Of a stretch of 64,000 nucleotides of DNA, positions 49,601-58,973 are shown piece after piece (the stretch's first letter is position 1; the number at the start of each line of letters is the position of its first letter). A model generated the notes under the pieces. It did not search any database. It was not told the origin of the DNA and saw only the letters and a program-made list of their open reading frames with translations. The stretch is taken from assembly GCA_036768475.1 (NCBI GenBank), contig DAIPMW010000006.1, positions 103,224 through 167,223 of the forward strand, given 5' to 3'. Origin of the DNA: JAEUMD01 sp036768475 (GTDB lineage Bacteria; Pseudomonadota; Alphaproteobacteria; Rhizobiales; Hyphomicrobiaceae). The position numbers were made by a program, and so were the translations under genes.

Positions 49601-50959
49601 TCAACTCGTCGGGGCATCGAGCTTGCGTGTGAGGTTCTCGAACTCGCGGCGCAACTCTTCGTTCTTGAAGATCTGGTCGAACGTAGGTGCCTCTAGCCTC
49701 TGGATTGCTTCGAACGAGGCGGCGCTGTCGCGCATCAGGTTGCGCAACTGGAAGCTCGCCTCGACCGTTTCGAAGGTGTTGTCGGCGATCCTAAGATCGT
49801 GCACAGCTCGGCTGCGCGCTCGTGCGATCTGTTCGCGCTGCTGGTTGAGATACTTGCGGTAGCCCTTCGCTGCATCCTCCGCGATCCGCTGGCTCTCCAG
49901 ATTGGAGTCCAGGGCCCGGCGCTGGTCGGGACGGTTCTCCGCCTTCATCAGCTGTTGGGTCTTGGCGCGCGCCGCGTTGATGTCTTTCAGGATCGCGTCC
50001 AGCTTCGGCATGTACTGTGTATCGATCTTTTCGATCGTCGCATCCTGCGCGTGCACCAGCATCGCGAACAGCGCCGCGTGCATGGCGAAATACTTCCGGG
50101 TTGCGTTCATGTTGTCGCCAGAAGCTGCCATCAGCTTGGAAAGCTGCTGGTCGATCACCTTGGCCGCGTTGAACACGGCAACAAGGCGCACAAGATCGCC
50201 TGAGAGAACGCTGTCGAGCAGCAGGTCGACCTGCTGCGGTCCGAGCGTCACGCCCGAAGCCCTGAGCGCCTCGCGGATCTCGTCCTTGGCCTTGGCTATC
50301 TCGCTGCGGTTGGCGAGAATGCGCGCCTCGGCGTCCTTGATGTTGGCGTCCAGACTGGAAACCGTATCCGTCAACACGCCTGGCAGCATCGCATCCTTCG
50401 GCGCGGTGAGTTGTCTCTCCTTGAGCTGGACAATCCTGTCTTCGAGCTCGCGGATGTTGTTGCGCAGCCCCTCGACCTTCTTTTGCACCTCGACGACGGG
50501 AACATCGGTGACGATGCCGAGCGCGGCATCGAGTAGATTGCGGATCTTGGCCTCGCGGTCCTCACGCGTTTCCGTCCAGATCGGCGGCACGAGGAAATCT
50601 TCCCGCCGTGGCAGCTTGCCAGCTTGCGAACGCTGGTCGGCGGTGTCGCGCAGGATCGCATCGACAGCCTGCATCAGCCGCTTGGCCTGCTCGTAGCTCT
50701 CCTCGCCCTCGCGGGGATCGCGTTCCGGAACAGGTGCGACCGTTGGTGCATCAACCTTTCCGGCTCCGTCGACGTCGGCCTTCTTGGAGTCTGCAGCGTC
50801 TGCGCGCGCGACGACACCGGTGCGCGCGAGCAGCTCGGCAATGCCGTCGCGCTGTGCGGTTTGTGCTTGAGCGTCTACGATCAGTCCGCCGGTCGCATAG
50901 GCAACCAGAACCAGCGGAGCAAAGCCCCGGCCGCCCGACTGCCTTACGTTGGTCGCCAT
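49601..50959 (-). CDS. Exported coiled-coil protein, unknown function
   Basis: The 452-residue protein has an N-terminal hydrophobic segment (about 13-32, ending DAQAQ) that is a likely signal peptide or anchor. The rest is mostly long helices with heptad patterns (about 150-250: VQKKVEGLRNNIRELEDRIV; and 310-450). It looks like a structural periplasmic or membrane-tethered coiled coil. No family function is recognised. It converges on mgtE. Confidence 0.65.
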   Translation of the reverse strand: MATNVRQSGGRGFAPLVLVAYATGGLIVDAQAQTAQRDGIAELLARTGVVARADAADSKKADVDGAGKVDAPTVAPVPERDPREGEESYEQAKRLMQAVDAILRDTADQRSQAGKLPRREDFLVPPIWTETREDREAKIRNLLDAALGIVTDVPVVEVQKKVEGLRNNIRELEDRIVQLKERQLTAPKDAMLPGVLTDTVSSLDANIKDAEARILANRSEIAKAKDEIREALRASGVTLGPQQVDLLLDSVLSGDLVRLVAVFNAAKVIDQQLSKLMAASGDNMNATRKYFAMHAALFAMLVHAQDATIEKIDTQYMPKLDAILKDINAARAKTQQLMKAENRPDQRRALDSNLESQRIAEDAAKGYRKYLNQQREQIARARSRAVHDLRIADNTFETVEASFQLRNLMRDSAASFEAIQRLEAPTFDQIFKNEELRREFENLTRKLDAPTS

Positions 50960-51039
50960 CGTTACTCCTCCGCGTCCCGCCCAGGGAGCAGGATAATCAA
51001 GGCAAATAGATGGTGCGCGGAGTGTCCTTCCTCAAGCGT

Positions 51040-52065
51040 TCAGCCGCGCGCGGCCCTGCGGACCAAGTCAATTAATGACGCGTCGAGCTGGCGAGCATCG
51101 GTAAGCACCGCCATGTGCGTCATGGCGTGCGCGGCCCGCGCCAAAGTCACCGGCAGTTTCACCGGCCCAAGGGGCGCGCATGCAACCTGAGATCCAAGCC
51201 GCAAAGCGAGACGAATATCCCTGCCGCTGACGGCAATGAGGGCGAACGCCGCGTTGCCCCTGGAAAGAAGGAGATGACTCGGCCCAGGCGCGATCTCCAG
51301 GTCCGGGACCGCGCCCTTGATCATCCTCAAAAGGTGCATCGCAAGCGGCCGATATGCTTTGGCCCTGGCGAGCACATCCTCGATCTCCGGCGTTTGCCCG
51401 TCTGCCGTCTGCCCGTTCCCCGTCTGCCCATCCGTCGTTTGTCCGCGGTGCGGGGGAGGCGTAACGGCGCCGACAGCCTGCGCAGCTTCAGGTGAAGGAG
51501 CCGACCGTGCCGAAGGTAGGCTGCTCTGTGATTGCAGAGTCACATCAGCGGCAGACGGATCATCCTCGCCGCCTGATACGGACCGCGCATCTGCAACCGG
51601 CCCAGTTGCCAGGTTGTCCGGTGCATCCGCGCCAGGTTCGCTTCGAGGAGCGGCGGGCCTGGGCGTCTCGGCGGCGATGCGTGGCAGTGGCACTGAGCGC
51701 GCCGGGGTAGGGGGCTGCCGGGGCGGAGCATCGGCCGTGGTTGGCGCAGCCACGAAGACCGTGCGGCTCCCACCGGCGGCGACACGCTGCAGGGCGCCTT
51801 CGGCCTCGGCTTCGATCGGCGCTGCGTTGGGTGTCAGTTCTGCCGGATCGAGGTAGATCGGGCGGCCCTGGTTGTGGTGGATGCGCTCCAGCCACGAGGC
51901 GCGCGCGAAGGGAAATCCCTGCTGGCGCAGCCAGTCGATGATGTCGTTGCGGTGCGGCAGGTTCTGAGCGGCGATCACGCGCATCCATTCGCCGAGATCG
52001 CGGCCGGTATTGGCCTTGAGGCTCGTCAGGAATTCGCGTTCTTTTTCCTGCCAGTCGGTGCTCAT
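51040..52065 (-). CDS. DUF4287-like domain protein with low-complexity linker
   Basis: The 341-residue protein starts MSTDWQEKEREFLTSLKANT. Its N-terminal 65 residues resemble the DUF4287 helical domain (K.NTGRDLGEWMRVIAAQNL, then a WLRQQGFPFARASWLERI part). A Pro/Ala/Gly-rich linker (about 75-225), with the repeated TDGQTGNGQTADGQT run, leads to a DUF5655-like C-domain (about 228-340). It is soluble. Tandem GACGGGCAGACG-type repeats in the linker DNA suggest slippage. No function known. Confidence 0.6.
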   Translation of the reverse strand: MSTDWQEKEREFLTSLKANTGRDLGEWMRVIAAQNLPHRNDIIDWLRQQGFPFARASWLERIHHNQGRPIYLDPAELTPNAAPIEAEAEGALQRVAAGGSRTVFVAAPTTADAPPRQPPTPARSVPLPRIAAETPRPAAPRSEPGADAPDNLATGPVADARSVSGGEDDPSAADVTLQSQSSLPSARSAPSPEAAQAVGAVTPPPHRGQTTDGQTGNGQTADGQTPEIEDVLARAKAYRPLAMHLLRMIKGAVPDLEIAPGPSHLLLSRGNAAFALIAVSGRDIRLALRLGSQVACAPLGPVKLPVTLARAAHAMTHMAVLTDARQLDASLIDLVRRAARG

Positions 52066-52090
52066 CGTGAAGCTCTCGGATATTGCACCT

Positions 52091-52573
52091 TTAGATCCAG
52101 CGCCGCGTCGCGTCGCGGTACGCCCGCCAGCGATCGCCGAACTTCGCTTCCAGATGCCGCTCCTCCGGCAGGATCGCGAGCCATGTGACCAGCAACATGA
52201 ACACCGGCACCAGGATCGCGAACCAGATGTTCTTCGTCATTTCCGCGACGCCGAGCAGGACGAGCGCGTCGCCCAGGTAGATCGGATTGCGGCGCCACCG
52301 GAACGGACCGTCGGTGACGAGTTCGCTGACGCTGCGGTTCGGCAGTACAGTTGTCTTGTGCCGCCACATCGTCAGGGCCGCCCATATGATGAGCGCGAAG
52401 CCAGCTGCCCCGATCGCCAGTCCGATGAAACGCGCATAGACGTCGTCGAGCCCCGGCCAGCGCAGGGGATAGACGCGGATGAGCAGCGCCGCCGCCGCCA
52501 CCACCGCAACCAGCAGGATGGGCGGCCAGGGAACTCTGCTGGGAGCTTCGAGCGTGTCGTTACCGGGCGGCAA
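52091..52573 (-). CDS. Isoprenylcysteine carboxylmethyltransferase-family membrane protein
   Basis: The 160-residue protein has four membrane segments and the SAM-binding C-terminal motif of the PEMT/ICMT group: VTDGPFRWRRNPIYLGDALV, then EERHLEAKFGDRWRAYRDAT. Bacterial members methylate lipid-like or small substrates at the membrane. It ends 26 nt before the neighbouring DUF4287 gene's start region and is read in the same direction, so they may be co-transcribed. Substrate unknown. Confidence 0.75.
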   Translation of the reverse strand: MPPGNDTLEAPSRVPWPPILLVAVVAAAALLIRVYPLRWPGLDDVYARFIGLAIGAAGFALIIWAALTMWRHKTTVLPNRSVSELVTDGPFRWRRNPIYLGDALVLLGVAEMTKNIWFAILVPVFMLLVTWLAILPEERHLEAKFGDRWRAYRDATRRWI

Positions 52574-52749
52574 ATGACCCTCATAGGTTGGAATCGGGAA
52601 AGAATGAGTGATTCTTTATAGCATGCATGGCGAATCGGGACGCACGCGGCGCGATTTCGCCGCTTTCATCCCCAGGACTGTCGTGGAACGTTGGGACCGT
52701 TGAGGGCCGTTTGGGGAGGGGGCGGCATGAAAGTGGGAATGGAGCGGTG

Positions 52750-53415
52750 ATGACGCCGACGCAGGATGAGGTGCACGCGGGCCAGGCGGTTTATTCGCCC
52801 CTGTCTCTCCGCGTCTACGACATCGTCGTGCACGGCATTTCTAATCACTGGATATGGCGATGTCCTACCCATCAGATCGCGCGGCTTTATGATCGTAACG
52901 TTACCGCTAAGCACGTCGATATCGGCGTCGGGTCGGGATACTTCCTCGCCCGTGCGCATTGGCCGGTGGCAAACCCTTCCATTACACGCGTCGATCTCAA
53001 TCCGAGCTGTCTTGAGCGTGCATCGCGACGCATCGCACGGATGGCGCCGCGCACGGTGAAGGCCAATGTTCTGGAGCCGCTGCGGGGCGATTTGGGTGGC
53101 CCCTTCACGTCTGCGGGCCTGTGCTACCTGTTGCATTGTCTGCCCGGAACGATTGCCCAAAAGGCGGTCGTCTTCGACCACCTGATGCCGCATCTGGCGC
53201 CTGGAGCGCACGTGTTCGGCGCGACCATCCTCGGCCGCGATGTCGCGATGAATGCCGCTGCCCGCCGCCTGATGGCGATCTACAACGCGAAGGGCATCTT
53301 CTCAAATTCTGGCGACACCTATCGCGATCTCGAGGACGCCATGACGCACCGATTCGACGCCGTCGTCCTGCGCCAGGAGGGGGTCGTCGCACTGTTCGAG
53401 GCCCGCGCCCGCTGA
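52750..53415 (+). CDS. SAM-dependent methyltransferase-like protein
   Basis: The product starting MTPTQDEVHAGQAVYSPLSL has 221 residues. The Rossmann SAM-binding motif is HVDIGVGSGYFLARA, with the acidic end of strand 2 in ITRVDLNPSCLERASRR. The pattern Y(S)PLSLRVYDIVVHGISN is typical of a class I methyltransferase group seen in actinobacteria and proteobacteria. GGAGCGG is close before the ATG. It is monocistronic, and the substrate is unknown. Confidence 0.75.
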   Translation: MTPTQDEVHAGQAVYSPLSLRVYDIVVHGISNHWIWRCPTHQIARLYDRNVTAKHVDIGVGSGYFLARAHWPVANPSITRVDLNPSCLERASRRIARMAPRTVKANVLEPLRGDLGGPFTSAGLCYLLHCLPGTIAQKAVVFDHLMPHLAPGAHVFGATILGRDVAMNAAARRLMAIYNAKGIFSNSGDTYRDLEDAMTHRFDAVVLRQEGVVALFEARAR

Positions 53416-53459
53416 CGCACGCAGAACCGGCTTTTTTACCGGCGGCGTCTCATGGGGGG

Positions 53460-54965
53460 TTACACGCCGTCTCCCGCCTTCCCGACGGGTGGCCCGGGCG
53501 TTCCGCTGAACAGCTCCGCTGCGCCGGCTCCGGGCTTGATGATGACCTCACGGTGTGGATACGGGATTGCAATACCCGCCTCCTTGAACGCATCCCAGAG
53601 CGCCAGATATACGTTGCCACGTACGTTCGTCACGCCAGCCTGCGGATCCTCGATCCAGAATCGCAGTACAAAGTCGACCGAGGAATCGCCGAACCCCGTG
53701 ATGTGACAGACTGGATGCTGCATATGCTGTACCCGCGGAACCTTTTTGACGGTGTCGACGGCAATGCGGCGAACGTCGTGAGGGTTGCTGTCGTAGGACA
53801 CTCCGAATGTGACATCGATGCGTACGAACCTGTTGGAATATGACCAGTTGACCACCGGTTCGGTAATGAATGTCTCATTGGGCACCAGGTATTCGACGCC
53901 GTTGCGCGCAACGACCGAAACGTAGCGGGCATTGAGCGAGCTGATCGAGCCGAACGTGTCGCCGACGGTAATCACGTCACCGGGCTTGATCGAGCGGTCG
54001 AGCAGGATGATCACGCCGGAAAGCAGGTTGGAGGCGAGTTTCTGCAGACCGATACCGATGCCGATGCCGAGCGCGCCGGAGAATACGGCCAACGCCGTCA
54101 GGTCGACCCCGATCAGCGATAATGCTGCGAGGACGGCGATCGTTAAGGCAGCGCCCTTCAGCGCCTTGCCGATCAGCACGATGGCGGTCGGTGAAACTTC
54201 GAGTGTGCTGCCGAGGCGCCGCTCGATGAGATCACTTGCAAACGAAGCGATCCCGACGAACGCACCGAGCAGCAGCGCTCCCTTGAAAACCAGCAGCAGC
54301 GACAGCCGTGTCTGGCCGATCGGGATTGCGGCTGCATCGAGCAGTCGAACCACATCGTCGGCGAGCCCGACCAGGACCAGCGCCACGGTGGACCAGGCCG
54401 CTATGGCGAAGATGTTTGCCAATGAGCGATTACGGATCAGGCGCGACAGGATGGAGATCACCACCCAGACCGCAGCCAGTGAAGCTGCCATCCCGATCAG
54501 ATAGCTGCGGCTTGGCCATGTCCAGGCCCGCATCGCGACGACGACGAGCCATAGCAGCAGGGCGAACAGGATCCATTTCAGCCGGCGCAACGGAACGATG
54601 AGGGCGCGCAGCAGCCGTGGCTGGTTGTGAATAAGTCTCAGTCGTGCCTCGAGCCGCGGCTCCAGGACTTGCGTCAGCGCGACCGCGGCGAGGTAGGCGA
54701 GCACGATCAGCCCGACTTGCACCGCGGTCCAGAATGACAAGAGATTTCCTACTTCGCGCATCAGTGCGTCGTAGACATCGCTCGCCCATCGCTGCCAGAA
54801 CGCGAGGTCGGTCGGCCCGCTGAGCGAATTGGAAGGCGCCCCCGGCGACGGCCCGGCCGGCAGGTTCGATGCAGCACCGCCCGGTGCGCCGGCTTGTGGC
54901 TGCGCACCTGCAGGCGGCGCGGGGGGCTGCCCGTTTCCCCGAGGCGAGATCTGGAGCGGCAGCAT
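53460..54965 (-). CDS. MscS-family mechanosensitive ion channel
   Basis: The start MLPLQISPRGNGQPPAPPAG gives 501 residues. After a Pro/Ala/Gly-rich N-terminal stretch (about 1-60) come several membrane segments and the MscS pore helix (LAVFSGALGIGIGIGLQKLA, about 325-344). The beta domain follows (SIKPGDVITVGDTFGSI), then the C-terminal alpha/beta domain to about 470. It opens under membrane tension to release solutes. GGGGAGGA lies about 11 nt before the ATG, rather distant. It is larger than basic MscS and of the multi-segment type. Confidence 0.88.
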   Translation of the reverse strand: MLPLQISPRGNGQPPAPPAGAQPQAGAPGGAASNLPAGPSPGAPSNSLSGPTDLAFWQRWASDVYDALMREVGNLLSFWTAVQVGLIVLAYLAAVALTQVLEPRLEARLRLIHNQPRLLRALIVPLRRLKWILFALLLWLVVVAMRAWTWPSRSYLIGMAASLAAVWVVISILSRLIRNRSLANIFAIAAWSTVALVLVGLADDVVRLLDAAAIPIGQTRLSLLLVFKGALLLGAFVGIASFASDLIERRLGSTLEVSPTAIVLIGKALKGAALTIAVLAALSLIGVDLTALAVFSGALGIGIGIGLQKLASNLLSGVIILLDRSIKPGDVITVGDTFGSISSLNARYVSVVARNGVEYLVPNETFITEPVVNWSYSNRFVRIDVTFGVSYDSNPHDVRRIAVDTVKKVPRVQHMQHPVCHITGFGDSSVDFVLRFWIEDPQAGVTNVRGNVYLALWDAFKEAGIAIPYPHREVIIKPGAGAAELFSGTPGPPVGKAGDGV

Positions 54966-55298
54966 GTCTGAAACAGTCCTCCCCGCGCGCGCCGTGTGGT
55001 TCGTTTCTTTCCGCTTCCCGTGTGGCGGCCGCCTGCATCGACCCCGCCCCAACGCACCTGAGGTGTCGGGCAGGCTGGCATGCGACGAAGCATCAATCCC
55101 GACCGCCGCTGATCGCACAATCGTCACAAGGTACCCGCAGTATGTCGCCTCAGAGCAACCGGGGCAAACGGACTGTCGGCGGTATAATTACCAATCGCAC
55201 CCGTATTGGACGCACGACGAGCGCGGCGCCCGCCGTCAGGGTATTGTCCGATGCTTTATCGTCGGGGGACCCTCGCCCCGGCCGTTGCGGTAGGTGGC
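54966..55298. other. Divergent intergenic region, mscS / YdcF-like
   Basis: About 330 bp of regulatory spacer with no supported gene. It should hold both promoters; I cannot mark them with confidence. Confidence 0.45.
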
Positions 55299-56105
55299 AT
55301 GTTCTATACCCTTTCCAAGATACTCACGTTTGTGCTGCAGCCATCGAGCCTCATGTGGCTCGGCACCGTCGCAGGCCTTGTTGTGAGTGCATGCGCTGCC
55401 CGTTTTCGCCGCCTGGGCCTCGCGCTCTCGATTGCCGGCGTGACGTGCTTGTTTGTGGCCGGTCTGTCACCGCTGGCGAACGTTCTCGTACTGCCGCTCG
55501 AGCAGCGCTTTGAGGCAAGATCGCCGGCCGATATTGCAGATCCGGTGGCCGGTATCATCCTACTGGGCGGTGCAGAGGATGGCTGGGTGTCTGCTGGCCG
55601 GGGTGCTCTTGCACTCAATGAAGCGGCCGAGCGCATCACCGAGACGCTACGGCTGGCCAACGCTCATCCGCAGGCCAGGGTCGTCATAACGGGCGGTGTC
55701 GCACGGCTCTATGGCGATGATCGGGAAGGCTCGACGGCCGTGGCCACTCTGTTTCGGGAGCTGGGCATCGCCAAAGATCGCTTCGTCGTGGAGACGCGCT
55801 CGCGAAATACCTATGAGAACGCGACGATGACGCTACCCCTGATTGCAGCGAAACCGGGTGAAACTTGGCTTCTCGTCACATCGGCCTATCACATGCCGCG
55901 TGCGGTCGGTGTTTTCCGCAAGGCGGGGCTCGACGTGATTGCTTATCCGGTCGATTTCCGCCTGCGCGGCAGTGAGGATCTGAGCCGCTGGTTCCAGAGC
56001 CTGCCCGCCGGGCTGCAGCGCTTCGATCTTGCGGCCAAGGAATGGGTCGGCCTCCTCGCCTACTATGTCGCGGGGCGCACGTCCCGGTGGTTCCCCGCGC
56101 CATGA
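55299..56105 (+). CDS. YdcF/DUF218-family membrane protein
   Basis: The start MFYTLSKILTFVLQPSSLMW gives 268 residues. Two membrane helices (about 7-25 and 36-58) precede the DUF218 domain with VAGIILLGGAEDGW, ARVVITGG, VETRSRNTYENA and LVTSAYHMPRA, the conserved blocks of the ElyC/SanA/YdcF group. Such proteins act at the envelope, in some species in peptidoglycan or lipid-carrier metabolism. TAGG lies upstream; ATGs at 55206 and 55251 give longer, unmatched N-termini. Confidence 0.85.
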   Translation: MFYTLSKILTFVLQPSSLMWLGTVAGLVVSACAARFRRLGLALSIAGVTCLFVAGLSPLANVLVLPLEQRFEARSPADIADPVAGIILLGGAEDGWVSAGRGALALNEAAERITETLRLANAHPQARVVITGGVARLYGDDREGSTAVATLFRELGIAKDRFVVETRSRNTYENATMTLPLIAAKPGETWLLVTSAYHMPRAVGVFRKAGLDVIAYPVDFRLRGSEDLSRWFQSLPAGLQRFDLAAKEWVGLLAYYVAGRTSRWFPAP

Positions 56106-56174
56106 GGGCCGGGAACGATGACAAGGCTCGAACAGAAACGCGAACAAACGCAGACGCACTGAGCCGATGAGACA

Positions 56175-56672
56175 CTACGGCTTCTTCTTGGCTCCCTGCT
56201 GCTTCGACCGGATCAGCCGCGGTGTCGGTGCGCCCTGATCCATCGCCAGCTCCGCTGCCAGATCATAGTGCGGGCAGTTTCGCGAGATGAGAATCTCGTT
56301 CATGGCCTTCAGTCTGGCGAGATCACGCGCCGCGTCGCTTGCTGCGTCGGCTCCCCGCTGCGATCCGCCGAAGAGGGGCACGACCGTGCTCTGCAGCCCC
56401 TGAGCCGCGCTCGAGCTTTGCCGCTTGGCGCCACCGCCTCTGTGCTCGAGGATGCGGATCTGCATCTGCCCTGCCATCCGCTTGCAGCTGAGCCTGGCTT
56501 CCTGCTGCGTCAGTACGCCTGAGGAGACCGCCGCCTGCTCGGCATCGGTGACCTTGGCCGGCGCTGGAGCCTTCTTTTTGGCATCAGCCAGCGCAGATGT
56601 TCCGTGGGCAACCATAAGCCCCATCGCGGCGATGGCGCAGGCAAGGGCTGGAAAGACAGTCTGTCGCTGCAT
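56175..56672 (-). CDS. Exported hypothetical protein
   Basis: The start MQRQTVFPALACAIAAMGLM gives 165 residues with a signal peptide (about 1-28, ending SALA). AGAGGTG lies about 6 nt upstream, supporting this start over the ATG at 56771. The mature part is Lys/Ala/Gln-rich, with two well-separated cysteines (LSCKRM and RNCPHY). It converges on the YdcF-like gene. No family recognised. Confidence 0.6.
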   Translation of the reverse strand: MQRQTVFPALACAIAAMGLMVAHGTSALADAKKKAPAPAKVTDAEQAAVSSGVLTQQEARLSCKRMAGQMQIRILEHRGGGAKRQSSSAAQGLQSTVVPLFGGSQRGADAASDAARDLARLKAMNEILISRNCPHYDLAAELAMDQGAPTPRLIRSKQQGAKKKP

Positions 56673-57044
56673 GAGATTCACCTCTATCTCCGAAAGGATG
56701 ATGACACGGCGAAGAGGGCGGGAGTTGGACAACCGCGTGGCGAGCCGGCGCACGCAACAGCGTGTTAACACTTGGTTTCGCGTGCGCTGGAGCGCTTGAC
56801 GGGCTGGGCGCCAGCGCCCATAACCACGCCATGAAACGATGCGCGTCGAAAGAAGCTGTCAACATTCGTTGCGGCATTATTATCCCGGGCTAGCTTTTCC
56901 GGCTGGCGCGCGCCTCATCCCATGCCTTCATCGGATCGGAGACCGCCCCGCCAGCCGCGAGGAAGGTGCGTGCGCTCGTGCAGGGGCCCTTGAGCGGGTC
57001 GGCGTTGCGTCGATGTGCCATGGGACCGACCAGAAGGGGCCGAA
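56673..57044. other. Divergent intergenic region before cysS
   Basis: About 370 bp between the divergent exported-protein gene and cysS. Open frames in it lack support. It should hold the cysS promoter; no T-box or other riboswitch is visible. Confidence 0.45.
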
Positions 57045-58475
57045 ATGCCGCTGCGGCTATACAACACGCTGACGCGTCGCAAGGAAACGTTCGCGCCGAT
57101 CGATCCAGCGAACGTGCGCATGTATGTTTGCGGGCCGACCGTTTACGATTATGCCCACATCGGCAACGCGCGCCCGATCATCGTTTTTGACGTGCTGTTC
57201 CGGCTGCTGCGCCACGTCTATGGGCCCGACCACGTCACTTATGCCCGCAACATCACCGACGTCGACGACAAGATCAACGCCCGCGCCGCGCAGGAATACC
57301 CCAACCTGCCCCTCAACGAGGCGATCGCCAAAGTCACCGCCAAGACAACCGAGCAGTTCCACAAGGACATTGCGGCCTTGGGCGTGCTCGAACCAACAGT
57401 GGAGCCCAAGGCCACCGGCCACATCGCCGAGATGGTCGCCATGTGCGAGGCGCTGGTCGCCAAGGGGCATGCCTACGTCGCCGAGAACCATGTTCTTTTC
57501 GATGTCGCCTCGATGCCCGACTACGGCCGGCTGTCGAACCGCTCACTGGAGGAGATGGAGGCGGGCGCCCGCGTCGAGGTCGCCCCTTATAAGAAGGGGC
57601 CGATGGATTTCGTGCTCTGGAAGCCGTCGAAGCCGGGAGAGCCGGGCTGGCCGTCACCCTGCGGCATCCCCGTCGAAGGCCGCCCGGGCTGGCACATCGA
57701 GTGCTCGGCGATGTCGAGGAAACATCTGGGTTTGATGTTCGATATTCACGGCGGCGGCATCGACCTGGCCTTCCCTCACCACGAGAACGAGATCGCCCAG
57801 TCGCGCTGCGCTCACGATACGCCGCTGATGGCCAAGTACTGGATGCACAACGGCTTCCTGCAGGTGGAAGGCGAGAAGATGTCGAAGTCGCTCGGCAACT
57901 TCATCACGATTCATGAGCTGCTAGAAACCAAGAGCTTCGGTTCAAATCAATGGCATGGTCGGGTGATCCGCCTTGCGATGCTCGGCACGCATTACCGCCA
58001 GCCGATCGACTGGACTGTCGAGCGCCTCGTCCAGGCTCGCAATATGCTATGGGATCTCTCGCGGCTCTTGCGTGATGTGCCCTCGGCGGACGCGCCGAAC
58101 GACGAGGTGGTTGCCGCCCTGAGCGACGATCTCAATACGCCGAGCGCCATTTCGATCTTGCACGGCCTGATGAAGTCCGCTGCGCGTAACGAGCACAGCG
58201 CGGCTCAACTCAAGGCCACTGTTCAATTCATGGGGCTCTACGATAACGAGACAGTCGAAGAACTCAGTCCTGGTCACGAAGTGATGGCCTTCGATGAAGC
58301 TGAGAAGGAGCGCATCAATGGGCTCATCACCGCCCGCCTCGAAGCGCGCAAGGCGAAAAACTGGGCCGAAAGCGACCGCATCCGCGACGAGCTCGCCGCC
58401 CAGGGCATCCAGCTGAAGGATTCCAAAAACCCTGAGACCGGCGAAATCGAGACAATGTGGGAGATGAAGCGATGA
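57045..58475 (+). CDS. cysS: Cysteinyl-tRNA synthetase
   Basis: The protein starting MPLRLYNTLTRRKETFAPID has 476 residues. It has the class I signatures HIGNARPIIVFDVLFRL (HIGH-type) and KMSKSLGNF, and the zinc ligands Cys in MYVCGPTVYDY, Cys in WHIECSAM and the His/Glu of FPHHENE. It charges tRNA-Cys with cysteine. AAGGGG lies about 7 nt before the ATG. The stop overlaps the acetyltransferase gene start (ATGA), and cimA follows, so they form one operon. Confidence 0.96.
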   Translation: MPLRLYNTLTRRKETFAPIDPANVRMYVCGPTVYDYAHIGNARPIIVFDVLFRLLRHVYGPDHVTYARNITDVDDKINARAAQEYPNLPLNEAIAKVTAKTTEQFHKDIAALGVLEPTVEPKATGHIAEMVAMCEALVAKGHAYVAENHVLFDVASMPDYGRLSNRSLEEMEAGARVEVAPYKKGPMDFVLWKPSKPGEPGWPSPCGIPVEGRPGWHIECSAMSRKHLGLMFDIHGGGIDLAFPHHENEIAQSRCAHDTPLMAKYWMHNGFLQVEGEKMSKSLGNFITIHELLETKSFGSNQWHGRVIRLAMLGTHYRQPIDWTVERLVQARNMLWDLSRLLRDVPSADAPNDEVVAALSDDLNTPSAISILHGLMKSAARNEHSAAQLKATVQFMGLYDNETVEELSPGHEVMAFDEAEKERINGLITARLEARKAKNWAESDRIRDELAAQGIQLKDSKNPETGEIETMWEMKR

Positions 58476-58972
58476 GCGCACTTCCATTGCGTCCCTTCCT
58501 GCTCGCGGATACGCCGCGCCTTCAGGATCTGTTCGCCCAGGCGATCGAAGAGCTGACCCAGGACGAGTACGACGACGAGCAGCGTCTCGCCTGGATCACA
58601 CGCGCTGCCGACGCACAAGCCTTCGCCGATCGATTGGGCAAGAACGTCACGATCCTCATCGAGCAGGACGGTGAGATCCTGGGTTTCGCCAGCCTGGCCA
58701 GTAACGCCGAGATCGACATGCTCTATGTCCATCCCTACGCGATCGGCCAGGGTGTGGCTTCAGCACTCGTTGATGCGTTGGAGCGCCTTGCCAAGGCCCG
58801 CGGCGCCGAGACGCTGACGGTCGACACCAGTGACACCGCTCACGAATTCTTTTCTCGCCGCGGTTATGCCGACGTGCGCCGCAACACCGTGCCGATCGGC
58901 GACGTGTGGCTTTCCAATACGACGATGATCAAGCCTCTCGCCAAGCCGGGCGCTGCCTCAAGGAGCCATTGA
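58472..58972 (+). CDS. GNAT-family N-acetyltransferase
   Basis: The 166-residue protein starts MSALPLRPFLLADTPRLQDL. Its acetyl-CoA-binding core is IDMLYVHPYAIGQGVASALV (motif A), with C-terminal EFFSRRGYADVRRNTVPIG (motif B). It overlaps cysS by ATGA and precedes cimA by 1 nt, so translation is coupled. The acceptor is unknown. Confidence 0.85.
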   Translation: MSALPLRPFLLADTPRLQDLFAQAIEELTQDEYDDEQRLAWITRAADAQAFADRLGKNVTILIEQDGEILGFASLASNAEIDMLYVHPYAIGQGVASALVDALERLAKARGAETLTVDTSDTAHEFFSRRGYADVRRNTVPIGDVWLSNTTMIKPLAKPGAASRSH

Positions 58973-58973
58973 G

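Noticed and set aside
51371..51440. Short GTCTGCC/GTCTGCCCG repeats as a CRISPR or regulatory array
   Set aside because: They are in-frame codon repeats of the TDGQT-type linker of a protein-coding gene.
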